Positions 17,903 to 25,492 of a stretch of DNA of 62,299 nt are shown here, in pieces. The notes beneath the pieces were generated by a model that was not told the origin of the DNA, did no database searches, and saw only the letters and a list, made by a program, of their open reading frames with translations. Each line of letters starts with the position of its first letter. Position 1 is the stretch's first letter. Origin of the DNA: Spirochaetes bacterium ADurb.Bin215. Lineage in GTDB: Bacteria; Spirochaetota; Spirochaetia; Treponematales; Treponemataceae. Location of the stretch: assembly GCA_002070025.1 (NCBI GenBank), contig MWCL01000007.1, positions 1-62,299 on the forward strand. The letters run 5' to 3'. A program made the position numbers and the translations under genes.

Positions 17903-19345
17903 ATGGGCCATTACACCTTGCCGGATAACCTGAAAAACTACCGTATTCACATGATTGGCATCAAGGGAACCGGAATGGCAGCCCTTACCGAGCTGCTTGT
18001 TTCCCGTGGCGCACTCGTTACCGGCAGTGACGTTCCTGAAGAATTCTATACCGACACCATCTTGAACGCTATCGGTATACGGCCCATGACTCCGTTTTCA
18101 CGGGACAACCTTCCCCGCGACACCCAACTGGTCATCCATTCCTCGGCCTATTCACGAAAAAACAATCCGGAACTCATTGCAGCGGATGAGCGGAAACTCC
18201 CCGTTCTCGAGTATACCGAAGCGCTCGGTCTTTTTTCACGAACCAGCAAATCTACCGGTATTTCCGGTGTTCACGGAAAAACAACCACGACCGCCATGGC
18301 CGGAACCATTCTCAAGGCACTCAAATTTCCCTGTTCGGTGCTTGCTGGAAGTGCGGTTTCGGCTTTCAACGATCGTTCAACCATGATCAACGGTACACGG
18401 TATTTTGTCGCCGAAACCTGCGAGTACCGCCGGCATTTCCTGCATTTCTCTCCGGAGAAAATAATCCTGACCAGCATTGAATCCGACCACCAGGATTACT
18501 ATCCAACCTATGAGTCCATCGTGTCCGCATTCATGCAGTACATCAATTCCCTGCCGCAGTTCGGTGAACTCATCTATTGCGCTGATGATCCCGGAGCCTG
18601 TGAGGCGGCCCGCATGGTGTTCGCAAGCCGCCCTGATATTGTGTATACACCCTATGGAGAGCGTGCTTCTGGAGACTATCGGGTAACATTCAAGGGAATA
18701 CAAAAGGAACGCCAGGTATTCACCCTGGGCGGTTTTTCAGGACAATTCCGCCTTTCGGTTCCCGGAAGACACAACGTACTGAACGCCGTCGCCTCTATTG
18801 CTCTTGCCGTAAGTCTGCTCAAGGAAGAGGGGCATGAACTGACCGTACACGACATTTCCCGCATACGATCGTCCCTTGAATCATTCAGGGGTTCCCGCAG
18901 AAGATGCGAGATTCTCGGCGAGGCACGCGGAGTCCTGTTCATGGACGACTATGCCCATCATCCTACCGCCATACGAAAAACCCTGGCCGGATTGCGTGAG
19001 TTTTATCCGGACCGGCGGCTCGTGGTGGATTTCATGTCCCATACCAGTTCCCGTACCGCAGCTCTTCTCAAAGAGTTCGCCAAAGCGTTCAAGGATGCCG
19101 ACGAACTCATCCTCCACAAGATTTATCCCTCCGCACGTGATGATTACTCGGGGGATGTTACCGGGGAAACTCTTTTTGAGGAAACACGGAAAAAACACAA
19201 ACGGGTGAAATACTTCGAAAATGTTTTCGATGCACGGGATCATCTGGAGAAATTTCTTCATCGTGGCGATCTCTTTCTGACTATGGGCGCCGGAGACAAC
19301 TGGCAGCTGGGCAGGGAAATTTACAAAACCTGGAGTGGTAAATGA
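17903..19345 (+). CDS. murC: UDP-N-acetylmuramate--L-alanine ligase
   Basis: First amino-acid-adding Mur ligase of peptidoglycan synthesis, 480 residues. The N-terminal UDP-binding domain shows GIKGTGMAALTELL, the ATP site is GVHGKTTTT (K126), and the C-terminal domain starts around DDYAHHPTA. The length and motifs match MurC; a Mpl-type recycling ligase is less likely. No Shine-Dalgarno precedes the ATG. The stop overlaps yicC by ATGA, beginning a four-gene run with cmk-like and mutY genes, an order also known in treponemes. Confidence 0.88.
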   Translation: MGHYTLPDNLKNYRIHMIGIKGTGMAALTELLVSRGALVTGSDVPEEFYTDTILNAIGIRPMTPFSRDNLPRDTQLVIHSSAYSRKNNPELIAADERKLPVLEYTEALGLFSRTSKSTGISGVHGKTTTTAMAGTILKALKFPCSVLAGSAVSAFNDRSTMINGTRYFVAETCEYRRHFLHFSPEKIILTSIESDHQDYYPTYESIVSAFMQYINSLPQFGELIYCADDPGACEAARMVFASRPDIVYTPYGERASGDYRVTFKGIQKERQVFTLGGFSGQFRLSVPGRHNVLNAVASIALAVSLLKEEGHELTVHDISRIRSSLESFRGSRRRCEILGEARGVLFMDDYAHHPTAIRKTLAGLREFYPDRRLVVDFMSHTSSRTAALLKEFAKAFKDADELILHKIYPSARDDYSGDVTGETLFEETRKKHKRVKYFENVFDARDHLEKFLHRGDLFLTMGAGDNWQLGREIYKTWSGK

Positions 19346-20208
19346 AAAGCATGACCGGATACGCGTATACGGAACAAACCATTGATCAGACAACGGTTTG
19401 TGTCGAACTGAAAAGCTACAATTCTCGATACCTTGACCTTTCCATTCATTTACCGTCTTGGCTTGGCAGAATTGAACCAAAAATCCGGGAAATGATTTCC
19501 GAAACCATACTCCGGGGAAAAGTTGAAGTATCGCTCCGTATCCGTGAGCAATCTTCAAGTCTTGTCATTTCTTCCGATCCCGGCGCGGCAAAATCCTATG
19601 CACATGCCATACGGGAAGTTGCGGATTCCATCGGTATTCCCGGAATGATTCCCCTCCAGCTTGTCGTTGCACAGGAAGGGGTCCTGTCATCTGAACGAGT
19701 TGTGGATATGGACCGGTACTGGACCCTGGTTGAACCGGTTATGCAGGATGCTCTCGGCGAATTCGAAGCATTCAGGGCCCGGGAAGGGGAAAAGATGGCT
19801 GCAGATATTGAGGCAATGATCGGTAGAATCACCGATGCGGTGGCCCTCATAACCGGTCATGTCCCGCAAATGGAGGAACGATTTCGAGAGAATATCCGGA
19901 CACGCTTCAAGGAAGTGTTGGGTAACGAAATCGACGAGCAACGTATTTTGCAGGAAACCGCGTCACTATTGGTCAAATACACCATAAATGAGGAACTCGT
20001 TCGTCTGAATGCGCATCTTGAGGCTCTGCGGGATGAAGTTCGAAACAATCCCGCACCCGGAAGAAAATGCGACTTTATCTGTCAGGAAATTAACCGTGAA
20101 ATAAACACCATCGGTTCAAAGAACCAGATTCTGGAAGTAGGGCAAGCGGTTATTTCCGCTAAAGATGCCCTTGAAAACATCAGGGAACAGACAAGAAACA
20201 TAGAATAA
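19342..20208 (+). CDS. yicC: YicC-family endoribonuclease
   Basis: A 288-residue member of the YicC family, RNases linked to stationary-phase growth and small-RNA decay in E. coli. The N-terminal MKSMTGYA signature and the C-terminal GRKCDFICQEINREINTIGSK (two adjacent stretches) are diagnostic. GGAG six bases before ATG 19342, which overlaps the murC stop. A cytidylate kinase-like gene follows 14 bases downstream, as YicC is often next to a nucleotide kinase. Confidence 0.9.
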   Translation: MKSMTGYAYTEQTIDQTTVCVELKSYNSRYLDLSIHLPSWLGRIEPKIREMISETILRGKVEVSLRIREQSSSLVISSDPGAAKSYAHAIREVADSIGIPGMIPLQLVVAQEGVLSSERVVDMDRYWTLVEPVMQDALGEFEAFRAREGEKMAADIEAMIGRITDAVALITGHVPQMEERFRENIRTRFKEVLGNEIDEQRILQETASLLVKYTINEELVRLNAHLEALRDEVRNNPAPGRKCDFICQEINREINTIGSKNQILEVGQAVISAKDALENIREQTRNIE

Positions 20209-20222
20209 CTCCGGGAGGATTC

Positions 20223-20795
20223 ATGAGCGACATTCACTATACAATTCCGGAAGGCAGGGAAGTTCGCATAGCCATTTCAGGACGTTCCGGATGCGGTAAC
20301 ACTACCGTATCCAGAATACTCGCGGAAACACTCGATATTGCCTTTATCAACTACACATTCAGGGCGCTAGCGTCAGAAATGCGCCTACCTCTTGAAGAAA
20401 TCATCGAAAAAGCCAAAACCGATTTTACCTATGACCGCCTTGTCGACGAAAGACAAGTTGAGATAGCCAGACGATCCTCATGCGTCCTTGGTTCACGGCT
20501 TGCAATCTGGATGCTTCCCGAAGCTGACCTCAAAATTTATCTTGAAGCTTCCGCTGAGACCAGAGCCCGCCGTATCGTAAACCGCGAAGGGGGAAGCCTG
20601 GAAGATATCATGGAATTTACGGCCATGCGCGACCGGGAGGACACCAGAAGATACCGGGAGCTGTACAATATCGACAATACAGACTACACACACGCGGACC
20701 TTGTTATAGATACTGAAAAGTCCATGCCCGAAGCCATTGTTGCAGCAATTATCGGAGAACTGGAAAAACGGGAGCTCATTGTTCGTGAGAACTGA
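20223..20795 (+). CDS. Cytidylate kinase-like P-loop protein with variant Walker A
   Basis: A 190-residue protein of the archaeal-type cytidylate kinase-like family (AAA_18/COG1102 style). The P-loop reads GRSGCGNTT (residues 20-28), with asparagine N26 where nearly all P-loop kinases have lysine. The NYTFR segment, DERQVEIARR and the lid-like RARRIVNREGG are as in the family. GGGAGG precedes the ATG. It lies between yicC and mutY. Nucleotide kinase activity is uncertain because of N26; the substitution may be a subfamily trait. Confidence 0.7.
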   Translation: MSDIHYTIPEGREVRIAISGRSGCGNTTVSRILAETLDIAFINYTFRALASEMRLPLEEIIEKAKTDFTYDRLVDERQVEIARRSSCVLGSRLAIWMLPEADLKIYLEASAETRARRIVNREGGSLEDIMEFTAMRDREDTRRYRELYNIDNTDYTHADLVIDTEKSMPEAIVAAIIGELEKRELIVREN

Positions 20796-21603
20796 AATAA
20801 CCATTCCTGAATTTCAGTCTGCGATACGGGACTATTACCACTCGTATGGAAGGTCCTTTCCCTGGAGAGAAACCCGGGATCCCTACAGGGTTCTCGTTTC
20901 AGAAGTAATGCTGCAGCAAACCCAGACAGACCGGGTGGTACCGCGCTATGTTTCATGGCTTTCATCTTTTCCCGATGTACAGAGTCTTGCTCAGGCTTCT
21001 TTCGATACGGTTCTTTCAAACTGGGTTGGTCTCGGCTATAACCGGCGGGCAAAATACCTCCATGAAACTGCCAGGACCATCGCCGGAGAATTCGACGGTG
21101 TTTTTCCCGAGGATCCGCAAGCCCTTCAGAAACTTCCCGGAGTGGGACATTATACCGCCAACGCGGTATCCACTTTTTCGTTCAACCGTCCGAATGTGTT
21201 CATAGAAACAAACATACGTTCGGTGTATCTCTTCTTTTTTTTCAGTGACCGCGAAAAAGTGCCCGAACCCGAAATCATGCGACGTATTGAAGATACGCTG
21301 GACCATGAAGACCCCCGAACCTGGTATTATGCGCTTATGGATTACGGTGCCGACCTTAAAAAGCGTGTTCCTAATCCCAACCGCCAGGCAGCGTCCTATA
21401 CCCGTCAATCACGCTTTGAAGGATCAGCAAGACAGGCAAGAGGGTGTATTCTCCGCTATCTTGCCCGGGAAAAGAACGGCACCGCGACCGCTATCGCTAA
21501 CCACGAGGGAATAGCGGTTGAACGCATTCTGGGAGTCATTCCGGACCTCGTACGCGAGGGAATGGTTCATGAACGGGACGGTTTTTATTCTGTGGGATAT
21601 TGA
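20785..21603 (+). CDS. MutY-like DNA glycosylase (HhH-GPD), lacking the Fe-S cluster
   Basis: A 272-residue helix-hairpin-helix glycosylase resembling MutY: FPWRETRDPYRVLVSEVM, LQQTQTDRV, the hairpin LPGVGHYTANAVSTF, then FIETNIRSVYLFF. Two differences from E. coli MutY: the catalytic DGN position reads ETN, and the four-cysteine iron-sulfur motif is replaced by RQAASYTRQSRFEGSARQ. The NUDIX-like C-terminal domain is absent too. Start is a GTG (20785) or TTG (20779), both overlapping the cmk-like 3' end. Removal of adenine opposite 8-oxoguanine is therefore not certain. Confidence 0.78.
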   Translation: MRTEITIPEFQSAIRDYYHSYGRSFPWRETRDPYRVLVSEVMLQQTQTDRVVPRYVSWLSSFPDVQSLAQASFDTVLSNWVGLGYNRRAKYLHETARTIAGEFDGVFPEDPQALQKLPGVGHYTANAVSTFSFNRPNVFIETNIRSVYLFFFFSDREKVPEPEIMRRIEDTLDHEDPRTWYYALMDYGADLKKRVPNPNRQAASYTRQSRFEGSARQARGCILRYLAREKNGTATAIANHEGIAVERILGVIPDLVREGMVHERDGFYSVGY

Positions 21604-21629
21604 CATGCACCGCCTTTTTTTGGTATAAA
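21600..21629 (+). promoter_or_regulatory. Promoter of tRNA-Gly
   Basis: TTGACA (21600-21605, overlapping the mutY stop codon), 18 bases, TATAAA (21624-21629) with TGG before it as an extended -10. Near consensus. The predicted start is about 21636-21637, just where the leader stem begins. Confidence 0.75.
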
Positions 21630-21650
21630 AACTTATCAAGCCCCGAGAGA

Positions 21651-21722
21651 GCGGATGTCGTATAACGGCTATTACCCCAGCCTTCCAAGCTGGAGACGTG
21701 GGTTCGACTCCCATCATCCGCT
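21651..21722 (+). tRNA. tRNA-Gly (anticodon UCC)
   Basis: The 72-base gene folds as a cloverleaf: acceptor GCGGATG pairs with CATCCGC, D-arm region GTATAACGGCTATTAC, anticodon loop CTTCCAA with TCC, T-arm GGTTCGACTCC. It closely resembles E. coli glyT. CCA is not encoded, so it must be added. The acceptor helix continues outward: bases 21638-21650 pair with 21722-21734 with a single G-G mismatch, which embeds the tRNA as the loop of a terminator hairpin. Confidence 0.97.
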
Positions 21723-21738
21723 CTGTCGGGGCTTTTTT
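21722..21738 (+). terminator. Intrinsic terminator whose stem is shared with the tRNA leader
   Basis: TCGGGGCTT followed by six T. The complementary arm AAGCCCCGA is at 21638-21646, before the tRNA, so the terminator stem closes around the whole tRNA. No shorter local hairpin is visible. Confidence 0.65.
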
Positions 21739-21755
21739 GCGCCCACCTGCCTTCG

Positions 21756-21784
21756 TTGACAACCCCATACCGTGATGCTATTAT
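21756..21784 (+). promoter_or_regulatory. Promoter of the hybrid histidine kinase gene
   Basis: TTGACA (21756-21761), 17 bases, TATTAT (21779-21784), with TGC directly before the -10. Close to consensus. The start codon follows at 21822 with AGGTGG five bases upstream of it. Confidence 0.7.
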
Positions 21785-21821
21785 TAATTCTGTACAATTC
21801 AATCAACCGCAGGTGGTAAAT

Positions 21822-23327
21822 ATGTCGGATGCTTTTCTGATCGGATCGATTCTTGATACTTCCGCAAACTATATTTGCGTTCTGGACAGCAAAGGCACGG
21901 TTCTCACAGCAAGTGAGGGCTTTTCCCGCATAGTTAACGGGCGCGGCCGCGAGACACTTACCGGATTGAATCTTTCAAGTGCCGTTCTGGACAGCACGGA
22001 ACTGAAAGAGTTTTTTTCATCAATACTCGCAAAAACGGACGGATCTTACCTTCATACCGTGCATCGCAACGGTCAAAATCCTGTATCCATCCAGTTTTCA
22101 AAATCGACTGTATCGTCCCCGGAATATGGGCCTTGTGTGTATCTGAGCGGTCTTGAAGTTACCGAGCTTTACGAATCGGGGAAAGCGCTTGAAACGAAAT
22201 TGCGTGAACAAACCAATTTTCTCATTCGAATGGGTCATGAACTCAAGACACCGCTTAACACGGTTCTTGGCTATGCCCAGCTGTTATCCGGACTCGAAAA
22301 CCTGCCGGTTGCCGCACAGGACTACATTGCAACCATACAGACCCAGGAAACAAATCTCCTGTATTTGCTCAATGATGTCCTTGAATATTCAAAATATGAA
22401 ACAGGACAAACAGTCGCCGTTCTTTCGGAGACAAGTGTTCGAAAACTGGTGGAGGACGTAACCCGTTCCTTCATAGACAGCTTTTCCCGTAAAATGCTTT
22501 CACTTACCGTTGAATACAAGAACGATATCCCCGAGGCAATTCTTTCCGATCCCGGAAAAATAGCCCAGGTACTGTCAAACCTTCTCGGAAACGCGCTCAA
22601 GTATACCCGAAAAGGGGGAGTAACCGTTACCGTCTCCTGCGACAAATTGATTACCATCGACATTGAGGATACCGGTGTCGGTATTCCTGACGATGAAAAA
22701 GACGGTTTATTCGAAGTATTCTCGAAATCAGGTGCGGGTCCCGAACATCACGGAAATGTAGGTATCGGTCTTGCGGTAGCTCGCATATTTGCCCGAATGC
22801 TTGGCGGCGATGTTGTTCTCATACGCTCAAGCAGCGGAAACGGATCCCTGTTCAGATGTACGTTTGAAGCCAATCCGGCAGAAAGCTCAAAAAAACAAAC
22901 ACAGCAGATAATTGATTACTCGTCAATAAAGGGTATTTCCCGGCCCTGCAAGATACTTCTCGTGGATGACGTGGATATCAATCTCGCAATGCTTGAAATC
23001 TTCCTCGCTCCGGCGGGTTTCGACATAAGTATCGCTTCAAACGGGAAAGAAGCGGTCAGAATATTCAACGAATTCAAACCCGATATTGTTTTCATGGACC
23101 TGATCATGCCGGACATGGATGGATTCGAGGCAACACGTCAGATAAAGTCCATTGACGCAGCAATTCCGGTAATCGCACTGACGGCGAGCATTGTGGACAG
23201 TGTGAAATCCCAGGCGCTCGAAGCGGGTGTCAATGATTTTATGTACAAACCCTTCATTCCCGAGCGTTTCTTCGAGGTTATTTCGGAATATACCGGGATA
23301 GTCTATTCCATGGAACAGGATCAGTAA
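21822..23327 (+). CDS. Hybrid sensor histidine kinase/response regulator
   Basis: A 501-residue soluble hybrid kinase. Domains in order: PAS-like sensor (about 8-115), dimerisation and phosphoacceptor domain with H139 in MGHELKTPLN, ATPase domain with N-box SNLLGNALKY, G1 DTGVGIPDD and G2 GIGLAVA, and a C-terminal receiver with phosphoacceptor D426 in FMDLIMPDMDG. There is no membrane segment, so it senses a cytoplasmic signal. No HPt domain or separate output regulator is nearby. The frame opens upstream at 21756, but AGGTGG before ATG 21822 and the promoter position select that start. Its 3' end overlaps the convergent Omp85-like gene by seven bases. Confidence 0.88.
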   Translation: MSDAFLIGSILDTSANYICVLDSKGTVLTASEGFSRIVNGRGRETLTGLNLSSAVLDSTELKEFFSSILAKTDGSYLHTVHRNGQNPVSIQFSKSTVSSPEYGPCVYLSGLEVTELYESGKALETKLREQTNFLIRMGHELKTPLNTVLGYAQLLSGLENLPVAAQDYIATIQTQETNLLYLLNDVLEYSKYETGQTVAVLSETSVRKLVEDVTRSFIDSFSRKMLSLTVEYKNDIPEAILSDPGKIAQVLSNLLGNALKYTRKGGVTVTVSCDKLITIDIEDTGVGIPDDEKDGLFEVFSKSGAGPEHHGNVGIGLAVARIFARMLGGDVVLIRSSSGNGSLFRCTFEANPAESSKKQTQQIIDYSSIKGISRPCKILLVDDVDINLAMLEIFLAPAGFDISIASNGKEAVRIFNEFKPDIVFMDLIMPDMDGFEATRQIKSIDAAIPVIALTASIVDSVKSQALEAGVNDFMYKPFIPERFFEVISEYTGIVYSMEQDQ

Positions 23328-24814
23328 TATACTCCGATTCCGATAAAAAGTTCCCTGATTGACTCGCCGTCCCGTTCCGCATCTCCGCCAAGGGAACCGC
23401 TTTCTAGAACTTCCGCAAGATCGAATCCGACACTTGCACGGGCATAAATACTGCGCATTTTGAGGGGATATACGATAATCTCGAGACCGCCCGCATACCA
23501 GCCGTCCTTGAAAGAATACTGTGTATCATTCATGAGATCGTGTGTCAGGGCCATGTCAAAGAACGGAGAAACGTGCATTTCAAAACCGATGTATCTGGTC
23601 CATGAAACCCCGGTAATTTCTTCAAAGTTCACCCGCATGATTCGTACCGGAATGTCTATATTGATAAAAATACCCGAATCTGTATTTATGCGTTTGTCCA
23701 GAATACCCCGGAGCTTGTCTCCCTGCTTTTCGGAAATATACTCATACAGGTTGTAAAACCCTGAAAGCCGGGAGGAAAACCCTATCCGGTCAAAGAAACT
23801 GTAATGACCCTGGAGCGATCCGGTAAACTTGATTTCTGTGTCCTTGTCTTCGTGAAAATTGAATGTATAGGTATTTCCCAAAGAAGAAGCGTATCCCTCA
23901 CGAAAATTGCCAGTCCAGTTTATACGTCCTGCAGAAAGGGAATGGCCCAGTACTATTTCGGGACCTTTGAGATCATCGTTACGAATTCCGTCGAAATCCC
24001 AGTTTGTTTCAAACGACACTTCCGGTTTCCATACAATCTCTCCGGTTGTGCCGTAACGGGCAAGAGTAATAGGTACGTTGGTATAAAATTTTTCCGTGAA
24101 GTACAGTTCATCGCCGTCATAAAAAACTTTGTCATCGTCGCGATCGTTGATCGCCATGCTCTGGACAATACCAAAATGAACTTCAAAAAATGATACCGGA
24201 ATTTCCAGATCAAGTCCGGTCGACACATCAAACATAACCGGATGGCCGAAGGGTATTGTCACTTCGCTTTTAATATCCCAGGCAAACGAGTATCCCCATG
24301 CCTCGAACGGAATTGAAAATGACACACCGCCGGAAATACTGTGATTTCCGTCTTCATCCAGTTCGTAGTTCACATCTGAATCAAGTTCCTGCATCGATCC
24401 GAAAAAATTATAGTTCTTCAATTTAAGCTTCAATTCAAAACCGGTATTGGAATCAAATCCGGGTTTTGGAAGTGCTATGATATTCAGTGTGTCTTTTGTT
24501 GTAATAGTCAGATGCACCGGTATGATACCCGCCGCATCCGGTTGTCCGTACGTCGGTTCAACAGACGAAGATTCAAGGACACGAAGATTATAAAACTGGA
24601 AACGGAGGTCTTGGAGGTATTGTTCGAAAAGCGTTTTGTCCTCAAATATGCGGGTTTTGTCAATTTTAACCGCTTTTCGGAGCGGATGCTCCCTGGTTGC
24701 TCCTGTTATGGAGTATTCAATCGATTCAATACGGAACTGCTCTCCAGTCTGGGAGAAAATCCGGGGTAGTAAAAGAACAAGAAAAAAAAGCAAAACAGCG
24801 GATTTTTTTGTCAA
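23321..24814 (-). CDS. Omp85-like outer-membrane beta-barrel protein
   Basis: About 497 residues: signal peptide (TKKSAVLLFFLVLLLPRIFSQ), one POTRA-like segment (about 30-110, FRIESIEYSITG to the FYNLRVLE strand), then alternating amphipathic strands ending in aromatic GVYY, as in BamA/TamA-like or two-partner-secretion barrels. The likely start is TTG 24814, with GAGG seven bases upstream; a further TTG at 24829 has no ribosome site. It is the last gene of a minus-strand run with a glycosyltransferase, sugar transferase and unknown exported protein, so it may export or anchor a glycan or a protein. Function is inferred. Confidence 0.62.
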   Translation of the reverse strand: MTKKSAVLLFFLVLLLPRIFSQTGEQFRIESIEYSITGATREHPLRKAVKIDKTRIFEDKTLFEQYLQDLRFQFYNLRVLESSSVEPTYGQPDAAGIIPVHLTITTKDTLNIIALPKPGFDSNTGFELKLKLKNYNFFGSMQELDSDVNYELDEDGNHSISGGVSFSIPFEAWGYSFAWDIKSEVTIPFGHPVMFDVSTGLDLEIPVSFFEVHFGIVQSMAINDRDDDKVFYDGDELYFTEKFYTNVPITLARYGTTGEIVWKPEVSFETNWDFDGIRNDDLKGPEIVLGHSLSAGRINWTGNFREGYASSLGNTYTFNFHEDKDTEIKFTGSLQGHYSFFDRIGFSSRLSGFYNLYEYISEKQGDKLRGILDKRINTDSGIFINIDIPVRIMRVNFEEITGVSWTRYIGFEMHVSPFFDMALTHDLMNDTQYSFKDGWYAGGLEIIVYPLKMRSIYARASVGFDLAEVLESGSLGGDAERDGESIRELFIGIGVYY

Positions 24815-24832
24815 AGCGAAACCTCGCAAGAA

Positions 24833-25492
24833 TTATTTGAGTGTCACGACATCCAGGTTCCAGCGCTTGGGACGAAACATGTTTTTCACATGTATTGCGC
24901 CTTTCCCCGGGGAAAACAGTTCCAGTTTTACCAAAGGAGCCTTGAAGAACAGCTTTTGAACGGTTATCCCGTATGCGTTGTCAAAAAGAAGCGGGGAAAG
25001 GGTTTCGAAACCGAATTGGGACTCGTAGTGAGCTGTTCCAATTTCTATATAGGTTTCCCGCGGCCCTTCAAGGTACGCATCCATAGCCCTTTGGTCTTTT
25101 AGAAGTATCGCGCCAAATTCAATATATCGTAATGTATCTATGGCCAAAATGGCAAGTATCCGTTCACCTCCAAGATCATATTTTCCCTGTGTTTTTCTGA
25201 TGTGTTCACCCTGGATGGTGAAACGGATATTTCTTGGAGCGGCAAACCGGTACATGGTGTCGATGAGCTCGAAAACATTGATCTTCTCGCGTTCGGCGAG
25301 AGCGATCAGGTTATAGGCATCTCTTTCGGAGCAAAAATAGTGTACCCCGGAAACAAGATTCAAACCGGAGAGGAAAGACGCCACTCCAGGTTCAGCATGA
25401 TCAGCTCCGAGTCTTTTGGGGGATGCGAAAAGACTTGTTGTACAAATGGCACAAACCATTAAACAAAGCAGTTTTTTTAAGAAAATAATCAT
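24833..25492 (-). CDS. Unknown exported protein
   Basis: A 219-residue protein with a clear signal peptide (MIIFLKKLLCLMVCAICTTS, cut near LFAS). I do not recognise the mature part. It is mixed helix and strand, with a conserved-looking centre (GERILAILAIDTLRYIEFGA) and a C-terminal half rich in strands. AAGGGAG before ATG 25492 fixes the start, which overlaps the sugar transferase stop (ATGA). An 18-base gap separates it from the Omp85-like gene. The pairing suggests a periplasmic partner of that barrel. Confidence 0.6.
   Translation of the reverse strand: MIIFLKKLLCLMVCAICTTSLFASPKRLGADHAEPGVASFLSGLNLVSGVHYFCSERDAYNLIALAEREKINVFELIDTMYRFAAPRNIRFTIQGEHIRKTQGKYDLGGERILAILAIDTLRYIEFGAILLKDQRAMDAYLEGPRETYIEIGTAHYESQFGFETLSPLLFDNAYGITVQKLFFKAPLVKLELFSPGKGAIHVKNMFRPKRWNLDVVTLK

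Noticed and set aside
17840-17950. Extended N-terminus of folC
   Set aside because: The extra 37 residues would overlap the murC start and its promoter and have no Mur-ligase character.
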